Below, piece after piece: positions 6,929 through 10,754 of a DNA stretch of 10,754 nt. Below the pieces are notes generated by a model. That model did not search any database. It was given only the letters and a program-made list of their open reading frames with translations, and was not told the DNA's origin. The stretch lies in assembly GCA_016933985.1 (NCBI GenBank), contig JAFGTU010000126.1, positions 1 through 10,754 of the forward strand, in the 5' to 3' direction. The DNA is from Sedimentisphaerales bacterium (lineage in GTDB: Bacteria > Planctomycetota > Phycisphaerae > Sedimentisphaerales > Anaerobacaceae). The position numbers were made by a program, and so were the translations under genes. Each line of letters opens with the position of its first letter. The first letter of the stretch is position 1.

Positions 6929-7116
6929 CGCAAGTCGCCTCCGCACCGGCCGCCAATAAGGCCCTCGCCCAATTCTAAATACCCCTGACAAAACCGAGAC
7001 TTCCTCTCTATCATTCTCGCGCAAACGGCAATTCAGAGAGCCTAATGCGTCTGAAACGGCAAGAATCAGTAGGATCGAGCGATAATAAGATACTGCGAAT
7101 TTTTTTGCTTTTTCAC

Positions 7117-7145
7117 TTGACATTGCCATCGCAAGACGTTAGCAT
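7117..7145 (+). promoter_or_regulatory. Promoter of the PEP-CTERM gene
   Basis: A perfect -35 TTGACA (7117-7122), a 17-nt spacer and -10 TAGCAT (7140-7145). An AT-rich tract with a T7 run lies just upstream at about 7100. The expected start is near 7152. Confidence 0.6.
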
Positions 7146-7171
7146 ATGCCCCGAATAGGAATCACGGCGAT

Positions 7172-7251
7172 GGAAAGGACTCCCGCAGTAAGGAGGAGGC
7201 TTTCCCGAAAAAGTATCAGTTTTTTTATGTTCAGCCGTCAATGTTCGGCTG
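7172..7251 (+). ncRNA. Structured 5' leader of the PEP-CTERM gene (unassigned)
   Basis: Three elements can be drawn. A stem of GGAAAG (7172-7177) with CTTTCC (7200-7205) encloses an inner pairing of CTCC (7180-7183) with GGAG (7192-7195). An AAAAA (7208-7212) faces a T7 run (7220-7226). A perfect hairpin of CAGCCG (7232-7237) with CGGCTG (7246-7251) ends 6 nt before the AAGGAGG ribosome site. I compared it by eye with the c-di-GMP-I, fluoride and glycine riboswitch consensus cores and saw no convincing match. It may regulate expression or may be chance. Confidence 0.35.
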
Positions 7252-7268
7252 GACAGGAAGGAGGACAC

Positions 7269-8033
7269 ATGAAGAACCTCACCCTTATAGCAGTGCTGCT
7301 GGCGGCGCTGAACGCCGCCCAGGCCGGCACGACTGTCAATGTGACAATCGACGGCAGCGATGCCATCTTTCTGGCGGGCCGCACTGACTTAACGATCCCG
7401 GCGGCCTCTGATTCGTGGTCCGTCCTCATTAGGCATGCCGGGCCAACACCAGAAGAAATCCAGGAGACCCTCCCGCCGATCATACCAGTCTCCGCAGGCG
7501 ATGTCATCCGTGCCTTGGACCCGGCGGTGGGCGGTGTAAGCTTCTATAATGGGTACGGCGCACCGTACTTCGGACCGAGCGGAAACGGAGTTAGCGGCAG
7601 CAACCTGACCTCGCTCGGAGGCATAAGCGGATACATCGGACCGCAAGGTCCCTTGGCAGGCGTATTCCTCGATGACTCGGTTCCGAGCAGCGGACCGGCA
7701 CCAGCCACCCTCAACTTTGAGCCGGCGGGACTCGGCATCGATTTCCTCTCGCTCAGTCCGGCGCTTGGACAGGTCTTCTACATCGGTGATGGTGTCACCG
7801 GAGGAATCTTTCAGGAGTTCATCGCCCCTGCCGGTGCTACCCGTCTCGCATTGGGCATACCTGATGGGTTTGGCTTCGTAGGAGCACCGGGCGCTTATGA
7901 CGACAACGACGGCAGTTACGGCGTGCGCATCGGAATCAACGAAGTTCCGGTCATTCCCGCGCCGGGCGCGATTCTCCTCGCCGGAATCGGCACTGGAATT
8001 GTCGGCTGGATGAGAAAACGAAGAACTCTCTAA
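7269..8033 (+). CDS. PEP-CTERM-anchored exported protein, function unknown
   Basis: The ATG at 7269 follows a strong AAGGAGG ribosome site, giving 254 aa. The frame is open further upstream (from 7146), but those starts lack such a site and would bury the signal peptide. Residues 1-19 are a signal peptide with cleavage likely after AQA. Residues 230-254 are a PEP-CTERM sorting signal: PAPG (230-233), a hydrophobic helix (234-247) and the basic tail RKRR. Such proteins are sent to the cell surface and processed by an exosortase, often with exopolysaccharide genes; no exosortase is in view. The body is rich in Gly, Pro and Ser. Residues about 195-225 (FIAPAGATRLALGIPDG, then YDDNDGSYGVRI) look like the end of a beta-sandwich with an acidic, possibly calcium-binding loop; this is inference. 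It appears to be a single-gene unit with its own promoter and terminator. Confidence 0.85.
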   Translation: MKNLTLIAVLLAALNAAQAGTTVNVTIDGSDAIFLAGRTDLTIPAASDSWSVLIRHAGPTPEEIQETLPPIIPVSAGDVIRALDPAVGGVSFYNGYGAPYFGPSGNGVSGSNLTSLGGISGYIGPQGPLAGVFLDDSVPSSGPAPATLNFEPAGLGIDFLSLSPALGQVFYIGDGVTGGIFQEFIAPAGATRLALGIPDGFGFVGAPGAYDDNDGSYGVRIGINEVPVIPAPGAILLAGIGTGIVGWMRKRRTL

Positions 8034-8061
8034 CCTCATTCTGTCGAATCAGTCTCTAACG

Positions 8062-8095
8062 GGGCCACGAGCATCACGCTTGTGGCCCTTTTTTT
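8062..8095 (+). terminator. Intrinsic terminator after the PEP-CTERM gene
   Basis: A 10-bp stem GGGCCACGAG (8062-8071) pairs with CTTGTGGCCC (8079-8088), with one G-T pair and a 7-nt loop, followed at once by seven T (8089-8095). This is a textbook intrinsic terminator 28 nt after the stop codon. Confidence 0.92.
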
Positions 8096-8353
8096 ATTAA
8101 CCATCCCACACGCAATCTGCCGCGGGCCAGGTCACGCCAATGTTGTGCCCGAAGAATCGCCGGCGGCATTGTGCCTGCGAGACCAGCCCCCGAAACCAAG
8201 ATCAAGACAGGAAACACGCTGCCCGCCAAGTTGAAAGGAAAGGTCAATTGGGGGTTTGATTATGACGGTTGCCTGTGTGCGAGATTTGTGTATAATCGGG
8301 CATTTCAGGCGTTCGGTTTTGTACGGTGAATTTTAGTCGGCGAGGTAAGTGGT
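8096..8353. other. Intergenic region before mdh
   Basis: With the terminator region, this makes a stretch of about 320 bp without a gene. The segment 8096-8260 shows nothing I can name. The mdh promoter and a short leader occupy the last 90 bp. Confidence 0.5.
8269..8296 (+). promoter_or_regulatory. Promoter of mdh
   Basis: A perfect -10 TATAAT (8291-8296) with -35 TTGCCT (8269-8274) and a 16-nt spacer. The start near 8303 gives a leader of about 50 nt ending in a GAGGT ribosome site. Confidence 0.65.
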
Positions 8354-9286
8354 ATGGCAAGAGACAAGATAACTGTGGTCGGAGCGGGCAACGTCGGGGC
8401 GACGACCGCACATATTGCGGCGAACAAAGGACTGGGCGAGATCGTGCTGGTGGATATCGTGGAAGGACTGGCTGCGGGCAAGGCCTTAGACATCGCTGAG
8501 GCAAGCCCAATCGAGCTATCGAGCGGGCGCATAATCGGCACGTGCGACTGGCCACAGACGGCGGGCAGCCAGATCGTAATTATAACAAGCGGCTTTCCGC
8601 GCAAGCCCGGCATGAGCCGGGACGACCTGCTCGCCAAAAACGTAGAAATTGTCAAGAGCGTCAGCGAGCAGGTAGTGAAATACTCACCCGACAGCATCGT
8701 CATCGTAGTGTGCAACCCGCTGGATGCGATGGTCTATACGACCGCGAAAGTAACGAGCTTTGCGTCCAACAAAGTGATGGGTATGGCCGGGGCGCTCGAC
8801 TCGGCGAGGTTTAGCTATTTTATCGCGTGCGAACTGGGGGTGGGCGCTGAGGAGATAAAGTGCGTCCTAATGGGCGGGCACGGAGACGACATGGTGCCGC
8901 TGCCGCGTTTCACATGCGCGGGCGGGATTCCCGTTACGGAGCTTATCCGGCCCGATAAAATCGCCGAGTTAGTCCAAAGAACACGAGACGGCGGCATCGA
9001 GATCGTAAACCTGCTCGGAAGCAGCGCATACTACGCACCGGCGGCAGGCGCCGTCAAGATGGCCGAGGCGATACTAAAAGACAAGAAGAGCATCATTTCA
9101 TGCTGCGCGTATTGCGACAAGGAATACGACGCGGGCGGGTATTTCGTAGGCGCACCGGCAATTCTCGGGGAAAAAGGCGTCGAGAAGGTCATCGAATTGC
9201 GATTGAACGATGCCGAGCGCGCCGCCTTCGCCGAGTCCTTGGACCACGTCAAACAGCTTGCCCTCAAAGTGGATAAGATGCTCTGA
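8354..9286 (+). CDS. mdh: NAD-dependent malate dehydrogenase (LDH-like type)
   Basis: This 310-residue cytosolic enzyme interconverts malate and oxaloacetate with NAD+/NADH, in the TCA cycle and related fluxes. The Rossmann dinucleotide motif is GAGNVG (10-15), and D34 at the end of the second strand marks NAD over NADP. The mobile loop GFPRKPGMSR (80-89) has Arg83 where lactate dehydrogenases have Gln102, which sets malate specificity, and Arg89 is the substrate-polarising arginine. Catalytic D149 and H176 (GGHGDD), with R152 as second substrate arginine, are present. Length and layout fit the LDH-like MDH group of many bacteria, not the dimeric cytosolic eukaryote type. The start has a GAGGT ribosome site 7 nt upstream. 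A 7-bp inverted repeat (9286-9292 with 9317-9323) follows the stop but lacks a T-run. Confidence 0.94.
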   Translation: MARDKITVVGAGNVGATTAHIAANKGLGEIVLVDIVEGLAAGKALDIAEASPIELSSGRIIGTCDWPQTAGSQIVIITSGFPRKPGMSRDDLLAKNVEIVKSVSEQVVKYSPDSIVIVVCNPLDAMVYTTAKVTSFASNKVMGMAGALDSARFSYFIACELGVGAEEIKCVLMGGHGDDMVPLPRFTCAGGIPVTELIRPDKIAELVQRTRDGGIEIVNLLGSSAYYAPAAGAVKMAEAILKDKKSIISCCAYCDKEYDAGGYFVGAPAILGEKGVEKVIELRLNDAERAAFAESLDHVKQLALKVDKML

Positions 9287-9393
9287 ACAGAAAAAAGACT
9301 GAATTAGAGCAGGCTATTCTGTTGCCATCGCCGGGATAATAGTGTAGTCTAATCGCCCTTTATAGTGAAGTTGGACCGGTACAAGAGGCAGCA

Positions 9394-9699
9394 ATGGAAC
9401 TGATACAGAAGATAAAGCAAGCCGAGACGCAAGCTCAGGAGATCATCGACCAGGCCAAGGCGCAGGCTGTCAAGGGAGCGGAGCAAGCCAGGCAGAAGCG
9501 GCAGCAGGCAATAACACAGGCGGAGACGGACAGAAGAAAGGCCGTCGCCTCGGCGCTGGAGCGGGCCAAGGCGGAGGGACAAAAGCAGCTCGAAGCCTTG
9601 AAAGCGGATGCCGAGGGCAACCGCCGAAAGCTGCGAGAGGATACAGCGAAGAAGATGGCCGGGGCCGTCGAAAAAGTATTGAACTACCTGAAGGGCTGA
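9394..9699 (+). CDS. V/A-type ATP synthase/ATPase subunit H (AhaH/NtpF-like)
   Basis: This 101-residue protein is almost wholly charged heptad-like helix rich in Ala, Gln, Lys and Glu (IKQAETQAQEIIDQAKAQA), ending in a short KVLNYLKG tail. That is the profile of the peripheral-stalk subunit variously called H, G or F in V/A-type ATPases, which forms a coiled coil with subunit E and links the catalytic head to subunit I. Sequence alone would be weak evidence, because any coiled coil looks like this. The call rests on the next gene, subunit I, only 2 nt downstream, and on the matching length. The ribosome site is AGAGG, 6 nt before the ATG. It is probably the first gene of the operon; the 107-bp gap after mdh has no clear promoter. 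Confidence 0.8.
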   Translation: MELIQKIKQAETQAQEIIDQAKAQAVKGAEQARQKRQQAITQAETDRRKAVASALERAKAEGQKQLEALKADAEGNRRKLREDTAKKMAGAVEKVLNYLKG

Positions 9700-9701
9700 T
9701 T

Positions 9702-10754
9702 ATGGCCATCGCTCGAATGGCAAAAGTCATGATTGTCAGCCATCGCTCGGAAGTCTCTGACCTTCTGGAGGCATTGCAGAGCGAGGGAATATGCCAGATA
9801 CTCGGTGCGGAGGAGGCGCTTATCAGCCGGGAGCTGGACCAGGGGCCGGATCGTGGAAACAGGCCAAAGGATATCGAAGGCCGGCTCGACCAAATCGAAA
9901 GAGGCATCACATTTCTCAAGCAGTACGCCGTAGCCCCAAAGGGTCTGGCCGCCGCGCTGGCGCCGCGGACGGTCGTGGACGAGAATTCTTACAGATTAGT
10001 GGTCTCGGATGACTCGAACATTAAGATTGTCGAACGTGCCGAGCAAATCGAGGCGGAGATGGAGCGCACGAAGGGGCGGATCGAATCACTGCAGGCTTCT
10101 CTTGAATCGCTGGCGCCATGGGAGGGGCTGAAGACATCCGTTGAAGAGCCGGCGCAGTTGTCGAAGGCAACCTGCTGGATGGGGTTGATACCTGTTCAGC
10201 AGGTCGATAAGGCGAACGAGAAGCTCACGGAGCTGGGGGCGGCTATCCAGCTAATCGGCTCGGCGGGGACAAAGCAGGCGGCTGTCATAGTGGGGCTCAA
10301 TGAAAGCGCCGACGAGATCGCCAAGGCGCTGAGGTCGCTGGAATTCGAGCCCGTCAGCTTCGAGGGGATGACCGGGACTGTCAGAGGGCTAATTGCCGAG
10401 CGAAGAAAGCTGTTGAGTGACGCTCAGCAGCGATTGGCCGACTATGGGGCAAAGGCCGCCGAGATATCCGGGAATTTGCTGAAACTGCAAATGCTGTGCG
10501 ACCACGATCGCAACCTCCTGAGTCGGCGACAAACGCAGGCCGCGGCGCCGGCCACGGAGCATACGCTCCTTCTTGAGGGCTGGGTCAGGCAGAAGGACTA
10601 CGGCAAACTGGAGAAGATTGTCTCCCGCTTTCCGGCCTCCGGCATCGACAGGATGGAGATTTCGAAAGAGGAGTCCATCCCGGTCGAAATTGAGAACAAG
10701 AATCTCGTCAGGCCGTTCGAGATCGTTACGCGGCTCTACGGCATGCCTGATGCC
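9702..10754 (+). CDS. V/A-type ATP synthase/ATPase subunit I, 5' part
   Basis: The first 351 codons are in view and the frame runs off the window. Subunit I is the membrane stator that forms the ion half-channels with the c/K ring, coupling ATP turnover to proton or sodium movement. The visible part is the cytoplasmic domain. It opens with MAIARMAKVMIVSHR, the usual first strand of this family, and has two coiled-coil stretches (about 115-150 and 225-265). It then shows EGWVRQKDY (from E292) and the conserved VRPFEIVTRLYGMP (336-349), which comes just before the membrane domain. I chose the ATG at 9702 because AAGGG lies 6 nt upstream and the residues match family N-termini; the ATG at 9717 is possible. 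The proton- or sodium-binding membrane part and the remaining subunits must lie downstream. Confidence 0.9.
   Translation, partial: MAIARMAKVMIVSHRSEVSDLLEALQSEGICQILGAEEALISRELDQGPDRGNRPKDIEGRLDQIERGITFLKQYAVAPKGLAAALAPRTVVDENSYRLVVSDDSNIKIVERAEQIEAEMERTKGRIESLQASLESLAPWEGLKTSVEEPAQLSKATCWMGLIPVQQVDKANEKLTELGAAIQLIGSAGTKQAAVIVGLNESADEIAKALRSLEFEPVSFEGMTGTVRGLIAERRKLLSDAQQRLADYGAKAAEISGNLLKLQMLCDHDRNLLSRRQTQAAAPATEHTLLLEGWVRQKDYGKLEKIVSRFPASGIDRMEISKEESIPVEIENKNLVRPFEIVTRLYGMPDA

Larger units (their letters stand above)
6929..7268. other. Spacer and leader before the PEP-CTERM gene
   Basis: This 340-bp stretch has no convincing gene. The left half (6929-7100) holds only a weak GGCC/GGCC pairing near 6950 that is not a good terminator. 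The right half holds a promoter at 7117-7145 and a leader of about 115 nt with several potential stems, described separately. Confidence 0.5.

Noticed and set aside
6205..7014. A 269-codon open frame on the minus strand opposite the M48 gene
   Set aside because: The plus strand encodes a full metallopeptidase with HEMAH and ExxxD. The antisense frame has no family features.
7389..8039. A 216-codon open frame on the minus strand opposite the PEP-CTERM gene
   Set aside because: The plus frame has a signal peptide, sorting motif, ribosome site and terminator. The minus frame has none of these.
9286..9323. Terminator after mdh
   Set aside because: The 7-bp inverted repeat AACAGAA/TTCTGTT has a loop of about 24 nt and no T-run after it, so it does not meet the usual form.

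Overview
The window looks like chromosomal DNA of a planctomycete-type bacterium, most likely from the Phycisphaerae or a relative. Three features point there, all by family recognition and not by any search. The elongation factor G is of the spirochaete/planctomycete/mitochondrial EFG1 type. One exported protein ends in a PEP-CTERM anchor of the PAPG kind common in those genomes. A V/A-type ATPase operon begins at the right edge. Most of the window is moderately GC-rich core DNA. The left edge is visibly AT-richer.

Left region (1-1407, minus strand then spacer): the first 346 codons of a large single-chain restriction-modification enzyme, with a PD-(D/E)XK nuclease, a coupler and the start of an N6-adenine methyltransferase. 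The rest lies beyond position 1. It has a near-consensus promoter and a leader of about 155 nt. A strong back-to-back promoter drives tRNA-Lys(UUU) at 1408-1480.

Translation and transport (1481-6928): fusA (minus) converges on the tRNA with only 6 nt between them. Divergent from fusA is a plus-strand run. It holds an ABC ATPase that seems to be transcribed almost leaderless, its overlapping ABC-2 permease (NatA/NatB-like pair), and a cytosolic M48 metallopeptidase 90 bp further on.

Surface and energy (6929-10754, plus strand): a PEP-CTERM protein with its own promoter, a structured leader and a strong intrinsic terminator; a malate dehydrogenase with its own promoter; then the first two genes of a V/A-type ATPase operon, subunit H (AhaH/NtpF-like) and subunit I (cut off by the window end).

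Apart from the restriction-modification gene the genes are ordinary housekeeping or transport genes. I did not find a convincing new multigene system. The points most worth a second look are the helicase-less restriction enzyme and its leader, the tRNA/fusA convergence, the leaderless ABC promoter, and the unrecognised structured leader before the PEP-CTERM gene.
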